DNA of 64,000 nt from VRUE01 sp035712345 (GTDB lineage: Bacteria; Actinomycetota; Thermoleophilia; Solirubrobacterales; 70-9). The notes under the pieces are model-generated. The model ran no database searches. It worked only from the letters and a program-made list of their open reading frames with translations, and was not told where the DNA came from. The translations under genes were made by a program, and so were the position numbers. Position 1 is the stretch's first letter; each line of letters begins with the position of its first letter. This document shows, one piece after another, positions 9,801 to 18,196 of this stretch. Location of the stretch: contig DASTAY010000048.1 in assembly GCA_035712345.1 (NCBI GenBank), positions 99,258 to 163,257 of the forward strand. Reading direction: 5' to 3'.

Positions 9801-10715
9801 TCAGAGCTCGGGCAGGTCTTGCTCCAGCTCGAGCACCGGGGCGAAGAGGTCGCCGTGCTCCTCGATCCGCTCGAGCACCTGGCCGGCTTCGAAGGCGAGC
9901 CGGGAGCCGTCGCCGCTGTCGGCGGTCGCCTCGACCTCCTCCCAGGTAATCGGGGTCGAGGCGGTCGGGCGTTCGCGCGCGCGCAGCGAGTAGACGGCGA
10001 TCGTCGTCTTGCGTTGGTGGTTCTGCGACCAGTCGACGAAGACCTTGCCCTCGCGTTCGACCTTCTTCATCTTCGAGACGACCTCGTCCGGGGTCTGCTT
10101 CTCGAGCAGCTGGGCGATCGCTTTGGCGAACGGTTTGGTCTGCTCGTAGGAGGCTTTCCCGTTGAGCGGGACGTAGACCTGCAGGCCCTTGGAGCCGGAG
10201 GTCTTGGCGAAGCTCTCGACGTCGAAGTGGGCGAAGAGCTCACGCAGGCGCAGGCCGACCCGGCAGCAGTCGACGACGTCCGCCGGCGGGCCGGGGTCGA
10301 GGTCGAAGGCGAGCACGGTCGGCCGCTTCGGCGCCCGCGAGAGCGAGAGCGAGGGATGCAGCTCGATCGCCGCCAGCTGCGCCATCCAGATCAACGTCGG
10401 CAGGCTGTCGCAGACGCAGAAGTCGATCTTGCCCGCGTGGGGCCCGGCTTCGACCCGGGCGGTCTTCACCCATTTCGGCCGGTGCTTGGGGCAGCGCTTC
10501 TCGAAGAAGGCGGCGTCGAGGTCCTCGACGCCTTCGGGGAAGCGGCGCAGGGTCACGGCGCGGCCGTTGAGATGGGGCACGATCGTCTCGGCCACCTTGG
10601 CGTAGTAGTCGACCATCTCGCCCTTGGTGAAGCCGGTCTGCGGATAGAGCACCTTGTCGAGGTTGGTGAGCTTCAGCTCACGGCCGTCGACCTCGACCTG
10701 GCGGCTGCCGGCCAT
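9801..10715 (-). CDS. ligD: LigD-type NHEJ polymerase (archaeo-eukaryotic primase fold), stand-alone
   Basis: 304 residues covering only the polymerase domain of LigD, which fills gaps and adds ribo- or deoxynucleotides at double-strand breaks. Marks: LTNLDKVLYPQTGFTKGEM at the start, the metal-binding FDLDPG, TSGSKGLQVYVPL, and the C-terminal VFVDWSQNHQRKTTIAVYS. No ligase or phosphoesterase domain is fused. It begins 3 nt after the ku stop, so the two are one operon. Known family function: repair with Ku; the partner ATP-dependent ligase must be encoded elsewhere. Confidence 0.93.
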   Translation of the reverse strand: MAGSRQVEVDGRELKLTNLDKVLYPQTGFTKGEMVDYYAKVAETIVPHLNGRAVTLRRFPEGVEDLDAAFFEKRCPKHRPKWVKTARVEAGPHAGKIDFCVCDSLPTLIWMAQLAAIELHPSLSLSRAPKRPTVLAFDLDPGPPADVVDCCRVGLRLRELFAHFDVESFAKTSGSKGLQVYVPLNGKASYEQTKPFAKAIAQLLEKQTPDEVVSKMKKVEREGKVFVDWSQNHQRKTTIAVYSLRARERPTASTPITWEEVEATADSGDGSRLAFEAGQVLERIEEHGDLFAPVLELEQDLPEL

Positions 10716-10718
10716 CGC

Positions 10719-11618
10719 TTATTTCGAGGCTTTGGCTTTTTTGCCGGCGGAGCGTTTCTTCGGCGCGGCCTTGCCCTTTTTCTTGCTCGAGGCTCGCGCG
10801 TTGGCCTTGGCAGGTTTCGCCCCGCCCTTCTGCTCCTTGACCGCGGCGATGCTCTCCTCCAGCGCGCTCATCAGGTCGGGGGCGGCGGTCGCCTTGGGCT
10901 CCTCGGTCTCGGGCGCACTGAGCACGTCCTCGCCCTCGGCCTTGCGTTCGATCAGCGAGAGGAGCTGCTCGCGGTACTCGTCGCGGTAGGCGCCGGGATC
11001 GAACTCGGTGGTCAGCGACTCGATCAGCTGCTCGGCCATCTCGACCTCTTTCTTCGCCACCTTCTGCTCCCCCTGGGGAAGCTCCTCCTCGAGCTCGGAC
11101 GGGGACACGACCTCGTCGGCGAAGCGCATCGTGGTCAGCGTCAACACGCCGTCGCCCGGGCGCAGCGCCGCGAGGTGCTCCTTGTTGCGGAAGACGAAGC
11201 GGGCGATCGCCACCTTGCCCGACTCCTGCATGGCCTTGGCCAGCAGCGAGTAGGCTTTCTCGGCGCCCTCCGCCGGGCCCAGGTAATAGGGGCTGTCGAA
11301 GTAGATCGGGTCGATCTGGTCGAGGTCGACGAAGTCCTGCACCTCGATCGCACGGGTCTTCTCGGGCGCCAGCGCCGATATCTCGTCCTTGCTCAGCGGC
11401 ACGTAGCGGTCGGGGGTGATCTCGAAGGCCTTGACGATCTCGCCATAGGGAACCTCCTCGTCGGTTCCCTCGGCGACCCGCCGGTGTTTGATCCGCGCGC
11501 CGTCGGACTCGCGGATCTCACGCAGCGAGATGCCGCGGCGCGCAACCGCGCTGTAGAGCTTCACGGGCACGTTGAGCAGCCCGAAGCTGATCGTTCCGCT
11601 CCAAATCGCTCTCGCCAT
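10719..11618 (-). CDS. ku: bacterial Ku protein (non-homologous end joining)
   Basis: Homodimeric ring that binds DNA ends and recruits LigD. 299 residues; MARAIWSGTISFGLLNVPVK is the canonical Ku start, and the core runs through QDFVDLDQIDPIYFDSPYYL. The C-terminus is a lysine- and alanine-rich low-complexity tail (about residues 255-299, ending KKRSAGKKAKASK), as known for actinobacterial Ku, where such tails aid DNA bridging. First gene of a ku-ligD(pol) operon on the minus strand, divergent from fetA. Confidence 0.95.
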   Translation of the reverse strand: MARAIWSGTISFGLLNVPVKLYSAVARRGISLREIRESDGARIKHRRVAEGTDEEVPYGEIVKAFEITPDRYVPLSKDEISALAPEKTRAIEVQDFVDLDQIDPIYFDSPYYLGPAEGAEKAYSLLAKAMQESGKVAIARFVFRNKEHLAALRPGDGVLTLTTMRFADEVVSPSELEEELPQGEQKVAKKEVEMAEQLIESLTTEFDPGAYRDEYREQLLSLIERKAEGEDVLSAPETEEPKATAAPDLMSALEESIAAVKEQKGGAKPAKANARASSKKKGKAAPKKRSAGKKAKASK

Positions 11619-11712
11619 CAGCGCATCACCTACCCGGATTCTGGCAGCAGGGCACCGATCGTTGCCACGGACCGGCGGCGCGAGAGCCTTCTTGCGTCCC
11701 ACTTGGCGACTA

Positions 11713-11728
11713 GCCCCCTGAAGGGGGC
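11713..11728. other. small perfect hairpin in the ku/fetA divergent region
   Basis: GCCCCCT and AGGGGGC flank a 2-nt centre. It lies in the 147-bp gap 11619-11765 between divergent ku and fetA, which must hold both promoters. No clear -35/-10 pair is visible. It could be an operator or part of a leader; no specific function is claimed. Confidence 0.3.
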
Positions 11729-11765
11729 GGTAACTCGCCCACGGATGGTGAGGGATCATCCCCCG

Positions 11766-12422
11766 ATGCTGTTCGAGCTTCGCGAAGTCAGCCTCGCCCG
11801 CGGCGGTCGCCGCGTGCTCGACTCGGTCGGCGCCGAGATCGAGACCGGCGCGACGGCGATCGTCGGCCCCTCGGGCAGCGGCAAGTCGACCCTGCTGCGC
11901 CTGCTCAACCGCCTTGCCGATCCCGATAGGGGGGCGATCTCCTATCGCGAGCGGCCGCTCGTCGAGTACGACCCGCTGGTGTTGCGGCACGAGGTCTCGC
12001 TGGTGCCGCAACTGCCCACCCTGCTGGACGGGACGGTCGGGTCGAACCTGCGCTACGCGGCCGGCCTGGCAGGCAAGGATCTCGATGCGAGCCGCTGCCT
12101 CGGCCTCGCCGGCCTCGACCCCGCCTTCGCCGAACGCGACGTGACGAAGCTCTCGGTCGGCGAGCAGCAGCGGGTGATGCTCGCGCGAGCGCTGGCCCAG
12201 GAGCCGGACGTGCTGCTGCTCGACGAGCCGACCTCGGCGCTCGACCACGCCGCCCGCGACGCGGTCGAGGCGACGCTGCTGCGACTGCGCCGCGAGCTCG
12301 ACATCTCGTTGATCGTCGTCAGTCACGACCCCGAGCAGGCGCGCCGACTCGCCGAGCGCGCGGTGCGGCTGGAAGCGGGTCGAGTCGTCGCTTGCGGTCC
12401 CCTCGAGGAGGCGCTCGCGTGA
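11766..12422 (+). CDS. fetA: ABC transporter ATP-binding protein, FetA/YbbL-like
   Basis: 218 residues with Walker A GPSGSGKST, Q-loop region VPQLP, signature LSVGEQQRVMLARAL (variant LSVGE for LSGGE), Walker B DVLLLDEPTSALD and the H-loop SHD. Paired with a FetB-like membrane partner whose GTG overlaps its stop. FetAB in E. coli exports iron and protects against oxidative stress; that role here is inference from family. An in-frame ATG 21 nt upstream is an alternative start. Confidence 0.85.
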   Translation: MLFELREVSLARGGRRVLDSVGAEIETGATAIVGPSGSGKSTLLRLLNRLADPDRGAISYRERPLVEYDPLVLRHEVSLVPQLPTLLDGTVGSNLRYAAGLAGKDLDASRCLGLAGLDPAFAERDVTKLSVGEQQRVMLARALAQEPDVLLLDEPTSALDHAARDAVEATLLRLRRELDISLIVVSHDPEQARRLAERAVRLEAGRVVACGPLEEALA

Positions 12423-13189
12423 GCACCTCGATCCACGTCTCGCTCGGCCAGGTCGCCGCCGCGCTGGCGCTGGTCGCGCTCGCCGCGGCGATCTCCTTCT
12501 GGCGGCGCACCGACCTCGAGCGCGACATCGGGATCGCCACGGTCCGCTCGCTCGTCCAGCTGACCGCGATCGGCTACGCGATCAAGCTGATCTTCGACGC
12601 CGACACGATCTGGCTCGTCGTCGCGCTGCTCTCGGTGATGATCCTCTTCGGCGCGCTCACCGCGCGCAGTCGCGCGAAGAAGGTCCCCGGCGCCTTCTGG
12701 CCGCTGCTGATCGGGCTGGCGATCGCCGCCACCTCGACCCTCGGGCTGGTCGTCGCGCTCGGCATCTTCGAAGCGACGCCGCGCTATCTGGTCCCGGTCG
12801 GAGGGATGATGATCGGCAACGCGATGACCGCCTCGGCGGTGGCGCTCAACCGCCTCGGCGACGAGGTGAGCGAGTCCCGCGCCGCGATCGAGGCGACGCT
12901 GGCGCTTGGCGCGACCGCCCGCGAAGCGGCGGCTCCCTTCGTCCGCCGCGCCCTGCGCTCCGGCACGATCGCCCTGGTCGACTCGACCAAGACCACCGGC
13001 CTGATCTTCTTCCCGGGCACGATGGTCGGCATGCTGCTTGCCGGCGCCGAACCGACCGACGCGGTCCGCCTGCAGCTGATCCTCCTCTACGCCCTGCTCG
13101 GCAGCACCGCGATCGCCGCGCTCGTCGCCACCGGCCTCGCCTATCGCAACTTCTTCACTCCGGCCCAGCAGTTGCGCGAGTTGGACTGA
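12419..13189 (+). CDS. fetB: ABC transporter permease, FetB/YbbM (UPF0014) family
   Basis: 256 residues from GTG 12419, which overlaps the fetA stop by 4 nt. About seven hydrophobic segments. The family blocks GGMMIGNAMTASAVALNRL and TKTTGLIFFPGTMVGMLLAG are well conserved. It would form the membrane channel for FetA. The tail YRNFFTPAQQLREL is typical of the family end. Confidence 0.88.
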   Translation: MSTSIHVSLGQVAAALALVALAAAISFWRRTDLERDIGIATVRSLVQLTAIGYAIKLIFDADTIWLVVALLSVMILFGALTARSRAKKVPGAFWPLLIGLAIAATSTLGLVVALGIFEATPRYLVPVGGMMIGNAMTASAVALNRLGDEVSESRAAIEATLALGATAREAAAPFVRRALRSGTIALVDSTKTTGLIFFPGTMVGMLLAGAEPTDAVRLQLILLYALLGSTAIAALVATGLAYRNFFTPAQQLRELD

Positions 13190-13212
13190 GGGCCTCTCCT
13201 TACACTGGGCGG

Positions 13213-14841
13213 GTGTCCCGCCAGCAGCGCCTGACGCTGATCGCGACGATCCTCGGCTCGACGGTCGTCTTCCTCGACTCGACCGTCGTCAACGTGGCGC
13301 TGCCGGCCATCGCCGATGGGTTGGACGCCGGCCTGGCCGGCCAGCAATGGGTGGTCGAGGCCTACATGCTGACCCTCGTCTCGCTGCTGCTCGTCGGCGG
13401 CTCGCTCGGCGACCAGTTCGGGCGGCGGCGGATGTTCGTCGCCGGCCTGATCGCCTTCGGCGCGACCTCGATCCTCTGCGCGGTCTCGCCCTCGGTCGAG
13501 TTCCTGATCGGTGCCCGCGCGCTGCAGGGAATCGCCGGGGCGCTGCTGGTCCCGGGCTCGCTGGCGATCGTCGCCGCCACCTTCGAGGGGGCCGAGCGCG
13601 GCAGGGCGGTCGGCACCTGGACGGCCTGGACGGGGATCGCGACCGTGCTCGGCCCGGCCGGCGGCGGGGCGCTGGTCAGCGCGCTCTCCTGGCGCGCGAT
13701 CTTCTGGGTCAACATCCCGTTGATCGCGATCACGGTGGCGCTCTGCCTGCACTCGGTGCGCGAGTCGCGCGATCCGGATGCCTTCCACGGCATCGACTGG
13801 CTCGGCATCGCGCTGTCGGCCGCCGGACTCGCCGGCCCGGTATTCGCCCTGGTCGAGCAGCCGACCCGCGGCTGGGGGGATCCGGTCGTCTGGGTCTCGA
13901 TGCTCGTGGGGATCATCTGCTTCTCCCTCTTCGTCGTCTGGGAGGCGCGCGCCCGCCACCCGATGCTCGAGCTGTCGCTGTTCAAGGTGCGCAACTTTCG
14001 CGTCGCCAACCTGACCACGCTCGCCGCCTACGCCGGCCTGATCGGTGGCCTCTTCTTCGTCGGCCTCTTCCTCCAGCAGGTCGGGGGCTACACGCCGCTG
14101 GAGGCGGGCCTGGCGACGACGCCGGTCTCCTTGATCCTCTTCTTCCTCTCGCCCCGCTGGGGCAAGCTCGCCTCCGGCACCGGCCCGCGGTTGCCGATGA
14201 GCCTGGGCCCGATCGTCGGTGGGGTCGGCCTGATCCTGTTGATGCGCGTCGGCTCGGACCCGAGCTACGTCGCCGACGTCCTGCCGGCGATCCTCGTCTT
14301 CGGCCTCGGCCTGTCCGCGACGGTGGCGCCGCTCACCGCGACCGTGCTCGACTCGGTCGAGGAACGCCACGTCGGCATCGCCTCCGGCGTCAACAACGGC
14401 GTCTCGCGCGTCGCCGGCCTGCTCGCGATCGCCGTGCTCGGCGCGGTGATCTCGGCCAGCTTCGGCTCGAGCATCGACGGCAACCTCGGCGACGCGCCGC
14501 TCAGCCGGGCGGCCGACAGCGCCGTCGGCGAAGCCAAGGAACAGCCGCTGGGAGTGCCAGGGAGCGACGGCATGTCGAGTGACGAAGCGGCGCGGGTGCG
14601 CTCGGCGGCCGCCGACGCCTCGACCTCGGCCTTCCATCTCGGCGTCCTCATCGCCGGCCTGCTGATGATCGCCGGCGGCGCCTTCGCCGGCTTCGGCATC
14701 GAGAACCCGAAGCGCCCCGCCGAAGCGATCCCGAGCCGCGGCTCCGCCCAGGCCGGCGAGTGCGGCCACGGCCCTGACGCCGACTGCAGCGACCGAAAAC
14801 AGCTTCCCCCAGCCGACTCGGCGGAGCCCGAACCTGCTTGA
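13213..14841 (+). CDS. MFS drug-efflux transporter, DHA2 (14-TM, EmrB-like)
   Basis: 542 residues from a GTG. The N-terminal FLDSTVVNVALPAI and QWVVEAYMLTLVSLLL match motif D1 and TM2 of 14-TM DHA2 exporters; GDQFGRRRMFV is MFS motif A, and GPAGGGALVS is the antiporter motif C. The C-terminal 45 residues are soluble, Ser- and Glu-rich, and contain part of a tandem repeat. Probably a proton-driven exporter of small molecules; the substrate is unknown. It starts 23 nt after fetB, possibly co-transcribed. Confidence 0.88.
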   Translation: MSRQQRLTLIATILGSTVVFLDSTVVNVALPAIADGLDAGLAGQQWVVEAYMLTLVSLLLVGGSLGDQFGRRRMFVAGLIAFGATSILCAVSPSVEFLIGARALQGIAGALLVPGSLAIVAATFEGAERGRAVGTWTAWTGIATVLGPAGGGALVSALSWRAIFWVNIPLIAITVALCLHSVRESRDPDAFHGIDWLGIALSAAGLAGPVFALVEQPTRGWGDPVVWVSMLVGIICFSLFVVWEARARHPMLELSLFKVRNFRVANLTTLAAYAGLIGGLFFVGLFLQQVGGYTPLEAGLATTPVSLILFFLSPRWGKLASGTGPRLPMSLGPIVGGVGLILLMRVGSDPSYVADVLPAILVFGLGLSATVAPLTATVLDSVEERHVGIASGVNNGVSRVAGLLAIAVLGAVISASFGSSIDGNLGDAPLSRAADSAVGEAKEQPLGVPGSDGMSSDEAARVRSAAADASTSAFHLGVLIAGLLMIAGGAFAGFGIENPKRPAEAIPSRGSAQAGECGHGPDADCSDRKQLPPADSAEPEPA

Positions 14842-14884
14842 CGGGTGGTGACTCGGCGGAGTCCGATCCGCGTGACAGGTCAGT
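14815..14884. repeat. imperfect tandem duplication (about 35 bp x 2) at the MFS gene end
   Basis: Two units, 14815-14849 and 14850-14884, each begin GACTCGGCGGAG and share CCGA, CC and TGAC-GG further on. The first unit encodes the last MFS residues and the stop; the second is noncoding and runs into the left arm of the adjacent family A palindrome. The 12-bp start is nearly self-complementary with the following GAGTC. Confidence 0.6.
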
Positions 14885-14991
14885 TCCGGCAGGGGGCGAA
14901 ACGTCTTGTACTTTTTCGTCGAACGCATGGGGCGCCAGCACAACCCCGATCCACCGAAAAAGTTAAGTGAAGCCCCCTGCTGGAACTGACC
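14878..14991. repeat. family A palindromic element, copy 1 (MFS gene - trpS)
   Basis: Arms 14878-14897 and 14972-14991 pair over 20 bp with one mismatch (left arm GGTCAGTTCCGGCAGGGGGC). The core, 14898-14971, begins GAAACGTCTTGTACTTTTTC and ends CCACCGAAAAAGTTAAGTG, with ACTTTTTCG and CGAAAAAGT as an inner inverted repeat. The reverse complement of the core of the element at 17381 has the same first 25 and same 19 near-terminal bases, but its arms are unrelated. Fills most of the 179-bp gap before trpS. Confidence 0.8.
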
Positions 14992-15020
14992 CTCGCCGCG
15001 CTCGAATAGTCTCCGCCCCC

Positions 15021-16016
15021 GTGTCCGCCCCCGTCATCTTCTCCGGCATCCAGCCGACCGGCCGCAAGCACCTCGGCAACTACATCGGCGCGATCCGCCA
15101 GTACGTCGAGGGCCAGGAGCGCGGCGACCCGGCGATCTTCTGCATCGTCGACCTGCATGCGCTCTCAGTCGCCTACGATCCGGCCGAGCTGCGCGAGCGC
15201 GTCTACGACACGACCGCGATCCTGCTCGCCGCCGGGCTCGATCCCGAGCGCTGCATCCTCTTCCGCCAGTCCGACGTGCGCGAGCACACCGAGCTGACCT
15301 GGCTGCTCTCGGCGGTCACCTCGCACGGCGACCTCAACCGCATGCACCAGTTCAAGGAAAAGTCGGGCAGGCAGCGCGAGCTGGCGGCGGCGGCGCTCTT
15401 CTTCTACCCGGTGCTGATGGCCGCCGACGTTCTCGCGTACAGGGCCACGGAGGTGCCGGTCGGGGACGACCAGAAGCAGCACGTCGAGCTGATGCGCGAG
15501 ATCGCCCGCCGCTTCAACGAGCGCTTCGGCGAGACGCTGGTCGTGCCCGAGCACCGCATCCCCGCGGTCGGCGCGCGGGTGATGGACCTGCAGGAGCCCG
15601 AGAGCAAGATGTCGACCACGGGGGGGACCGAGGCCGGCACCGTCCTCGTCCTCGACGAGCCCGACGCGATTCGCAAGAAGCTCGGCAGCGCGGTCACCGA
15701 CTCGGGCCGAGAGATCGTCCGCCGAGCGGACAAGCCGGGCGTGACCAATCTGATCGACGTCCTCGCGGTCGCTCGCGGGGCGGACCCCACGGCGATCGAG
15801 GCCGAGTTCGAGGGCGCCGGCTATGGCGACTTCAAGGCCGCCGTGGCCGACGGCGTGGTCGAGATGCTGGCCCCGGTGCGGGAGCGCTACGCCCAGTTGC
15901 GTCCCGACCAGGCGGCGCTCGAGGCCGCGCTGGCGGGCGGCGCCGAGAAGGCGCGCGCGGTCGCGGCGCCGATCCTGGCGGAGGTCAGGGACCGCATGGG
16001 CATCGGTCCCGGATAA
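15021..16016 (+). CDS. trpS: tryptophanyl-tRNA synthetase
   Basis: Class I synthetase that charges tRNA-Trp. 331 residues from GTG 15021, chosen because SAPVIFSGIQPTGRKHLGNY is the canonical beginning; an upstream in-frame ATG would add 18 unrelated residues and cut into the palindrome arm. HIGH-like motif TGRKHLGNY, GDDQKQHVELMREIA for Trp binding, and KMSTT as the KMSKS variant (ESKMSTTGG). No T-box is visible upstream, where the family A element sits instead. Confidence 0.95.
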   Translation: MSAPVIFSGIQPTGRKHLGNYIGAIRQYVEGQERGDPAIFCIVDLHALSVAYDPAELRERVYDTTAILLAAGLDPERCILFRQSDVREHTELTWLLSAVTSHGDLNRMHQFKEKSGRQRELAAAALFFYPVLMAADVLAYRATEVPVGDDQKQHVELMREIARRFNERFGETLVVPEHRIPAVGARVMDLQEPESKMSTTGGTEAGTVLVLDEPDAIRKKLGSAVTDSGREIVRRADKPGVTNLIDVLAVARGADPTAIEAEFEGAGYGDFKAAVADGVVEMLAPVRERYAQLRPDQAALEAALAGGAEKARAVAAPILAEVRDRMGIGPG

Positions 16017-16075
16017 GGCGACGGTCGCTCCGCTCCGCGTCCGCTGCCGTCGCCGTCTCGCTCTAATCTCCGGCA

Positions 16076-16810
16076 ATGACCGTCGCGGACCTGGACCTCG
16101 AGCTCGACGTCTTCGCCGGGCCGTTCGACCTGCTGATCGCCGTCCTGCTGCGCGAGGAGGTCGACCTGCTCGAGGTCGAGCTCGGCGAGGTCGTCGTCGC
16201 TTACGTCGAGCACCTCGAGCGCGAAGGAGAGCTGGAGCTCGAGGTCGCGACCGAGTTCCTCGTCCTGATCGCCTCGCTGCTCGAGCTGAAGTCGCGGCTG
16301 CTGCTCCCCGGCGCCGACCCCGAGCTGGAGGAGATGGGGCCGGAGGAGGCGGTCGAGGAGCTGCTCGCCCGGCTGCTCGAGTACCGCCGCTACCGGGGTG
16401 CGTCGGGGGCGCTGCGCGAGCGCTTCGACGCTGCCCGCGGCTACCTCTACCGGGCCGCGCCGCTGCCGGCGAGCCTGCGCCGGATCGCGGTCGAGGCCGC
16501 CGTCGCCGCTTATGACCCCGAGCGGCTCGGCGCCGCGCTCGGCGACCTGCTGGTCGTTCCGCCCCCGGTCGACGTCAGCCACATCCGTCCGACCGTCTCC
16601 CTGGAGCGCCGCCTGCGCGCCCTGCGCGACGCGCTCTCCGGCCGGGCCAGCATCGACTTCGACGAGCAGTTCGGCGGTGAGGACCGGCTGACCCAGGCGG
16701 TGACCCTGTTCGCCCTGCTCGAGCTGTACCGCAAGGGCGAGGTGACCTGGAGGCAGAGCGAGCCGCTCGGGCCGATCGAGATCCTTCCCCAGGAGGCCCG
16801 AACGGCGTGA
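16076..16810 (+). CDS. scpA: segregation and condensation protein A
   Basis: Kleisin subunit of the bacterial SMC-ScpAB complex. 244 residues. The N-terminal ELDVFAGPFDLLIAVLLREE is the diagnostic ScpA motif that contacts the SMC neck, followed by YVEHLEREGELELEVATEFL and LLELKSRLLL. A C-terminal winged-helix region would bind the SMC cap. It overlaps scpB by 4 nt. The SMC partner at 54175 is unusually short. Confidence 0.93.
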   Translation: MTVADLDLELDVFAGPFDLLIAVLLREEVDLLEVELGEVVVAYVEHLEREGELELEVATEFLVLIASLLELKSRLLLPGADPELEEMGPEEAVEELLARLLEYRRYRGASGALRERFDAARGYLYRAAPLPASLRRIAVEAAVAAYDPERLGAALGDLLVVPPPVDVSHIRPTVSLERRLRALRDALSGRASIDFDEQFGGEDRLTQAVTLFALLELYRKGEVTWRQSEPLGPIEILPQEARTA

Positions 16811-17376
16811 GCGACCTGAGCCGCACGATCGAGGCGCTGCTCTTCCTCTCGCCGCAACCGGTGGCGCTCGCCGACCTGGTCGAGGCCACCGAGGCGACCG
16901 AGGGCCAGGTCGCCGAGGCGATCGACCTGCTGCGCGAGGACCTCGGCGGGGGCAGGCGCGGCGTGGTCCTGCGCGAGGTCTCGGGCGGGTTCGCGCTCGC
17001 CAGCGACCCGGCGAGCGAGGAAGCGGCGCGGCGCCTGCTGGCCAAGCCGCGCACGCCGCCGCTGACCCAGGCACAGGCCGAGACGCTGGCGATCGTCGCC
17101 TACCTGCAGCCTGTCTCGCGGCCCGAGGTGGCGCGGATCCGCGGCGTCTCCTCGGAGTCGGCGGTGCAGACGCTGGCCGAGCGCGGGCTGATCGAGGAGT
17201 CGGGCCGCTCGCAGTTCGGCGCCGCGCTGTTCAAGACGACCGAGCTCTTCGAACGGCTCTTCGGCCTCGGCGGGCTCGACCAGCTGCCCGATCCGGCCCA
17301 GTTCGACCCGAGTCCCGAGGACGAGCGCGAGCTGCGCGAGCGGCTGCTCAAGGCCGGGGAGCAACGGGCCGAGTGA
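16807..17376 (+). CDS. scpB: segregation and condensation protein B
   Basis: 189 residues from a GTG that overlaps the scpA stop. Two winged-helix domains: the first includes IEALLFLSPQPVALADLVEA; the second has LTQAQAETLAIVAYLQPVSR and VARIRGVSSESAVQTLAERG, the most conserved ScpB block. Dimer that binds the ScpA linker. Completes the kleisin part of condensin. Confidence 0.93.
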   Translation: MSDLSRTIEALLFLSPQPVALADLVEATEATEGQVAEAIDLLREDLGGGRRGVVLREVSGGFALASDPASEEAARRLLAKPRTPPLTQAQAETLAIVAYLQPVSRPEVARIRGVSSESAVQTLAERGLIEESGRSQFGAALFKTTELFERLFGLGGLDQLPDPAQFDPSPEDERELRERLLKAGEQRAE

Positions 17377-17380
17377 GCAT

Positions 17381-17495
17381 GGGGGCAATCCCGGTGGGGG
17401 TTCCACTTAACTTTTTCGGTGGTTTGGATTCAGCTGTCGCCCGCGGCTCTCGACGAAAAAGTACAAGACGTTTCACCCCCACCGGGATTGCCCTC
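17381..17495. repeat. family A palindromic element, copy 2 (scpB - rluB)
   Basis: Arms 17381-17400 and 17476-17495 (left arm GGGGGCAATCCCGGTGGGGG) pair over 20 bp with one mismatch. The core, 17401-17475, is in the opposite orientation to copy 1: CACTTAACTTTTTCGGTGG at its left and TCGACGAAAAAGTACAAGAC at its right. The middle has diverged. The arms share nothing with those of copy 1, so the arms are locus-specific while the core is shared. Begins 4 nt after the scpB stop and ends 2 nt before the rluB start. Confidence 0.8.
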
Positions 17496-17497
17496 TA

Positions 17498-18196
17498 GTG
17501 CGGCTGGCGAAGTTCCTCGCTCACGGAGGGGTCGCTTCGCGGCGCAGGGCTGAGCTGATCGTCGGCTCGGGTCGGGTCACTGTCGACGGGGAGGTCGTGA
17601 GGGATCCGGCGCGGGATGTGGGGGAGGGGGACGACGTCCGGGTCGATGGAAGCCCGGTCGGCGCCGAGGCGCGGGAGGTCTGGGCGGTCAACAAGCCCGC
17701 CGGCGTCGTGTCGACCGCGCGCGAGCCTGGCGCGCGGTCGGCGGTGGTGGAGCTGGTCGACTCGCCGGCTCGGCTGTATCCGGTCGGGCGGCTCGACGCC
17801 GATTCGACCGGGTTGCTGCTGCTGACCAACGACGGCGAGCTGGCCAACCGGCTGACGCACCCGCGCTACGAAGTGGCGAAGGCCTACCGGGTCGAGCTGC
17901 GGCGGCCGCCGAGCGGGGCAGACCTGCGGCGCCTGGCGGACGGGGTGGAGCTGGACGACGGGCCGACGGCGCCCGCCGGGGTGCGACGTCTTGGCGAGCG
18001 CGAGGTCGAGATCGTCCTGCGGGAGGGACGCAATCGCCAGATCCGTCGCATGGCCGAGTCGATCGGCAACCGGGTGCTCGCCCTGCGCCGCGTCCGCTTC
18101 GGCCCGATCGGGCTGGGCGATCTCGCCGAGGGCCGGGCGCGCCGCCTCTCGACCGCCGAGGTCGAGCAGTTGCGGGGGGCCGCGGCTAGGAGGTGA
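17498..18196 (+). CDS. rluB: RluB/RsuA-family pseudouridine synthase
   Basis: 232 residues from a GTG. An S4 RNA-binding domain (MRLAKFLAHGGVASRRRAEL, residues 1-60) precedes the catalytic domain with NKPAGVVST and the catalytic aspartate in PVGRLDADSTGLLLLTNDG, then EGRNRQIRRM. Probably modifies 23S rRNA; the scpA-scpB-rluB order is widely conserved in Gram-positives. The exact target (RluB versus RsuA) is not decided by sequence alone. It overlaps the convergent yjbQ gene by 11 nt. Confidence 0.9.
   Translation: MRLAKFLAHGGVASRRRAELIVGSGRVTVDGEVVRDPARDVGEGDDVRVDGSPVGAEAREVWAVNKPAGVVSTAREPGARSAVVELVDSPARLYPVGRLDADSTGLLLLTNDGELANRLTHPRYEVAKAYRVELRRPPSGADLRRLADGVELDDGPTAPAGVRRLGEREVEIVLREGRNRQIRRMAESIGNRVLALRRVRFGPIGLGDLAEGRARRLSTAEVEQLRGAAARR

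Noticed and set aside
9801..10715. Calling the polymerase gene a complete LigD
   Set aside because: Only the primase-polymerase domain is encoded; ligase motifs such as KxDG are absent and the frame ends at 9801.
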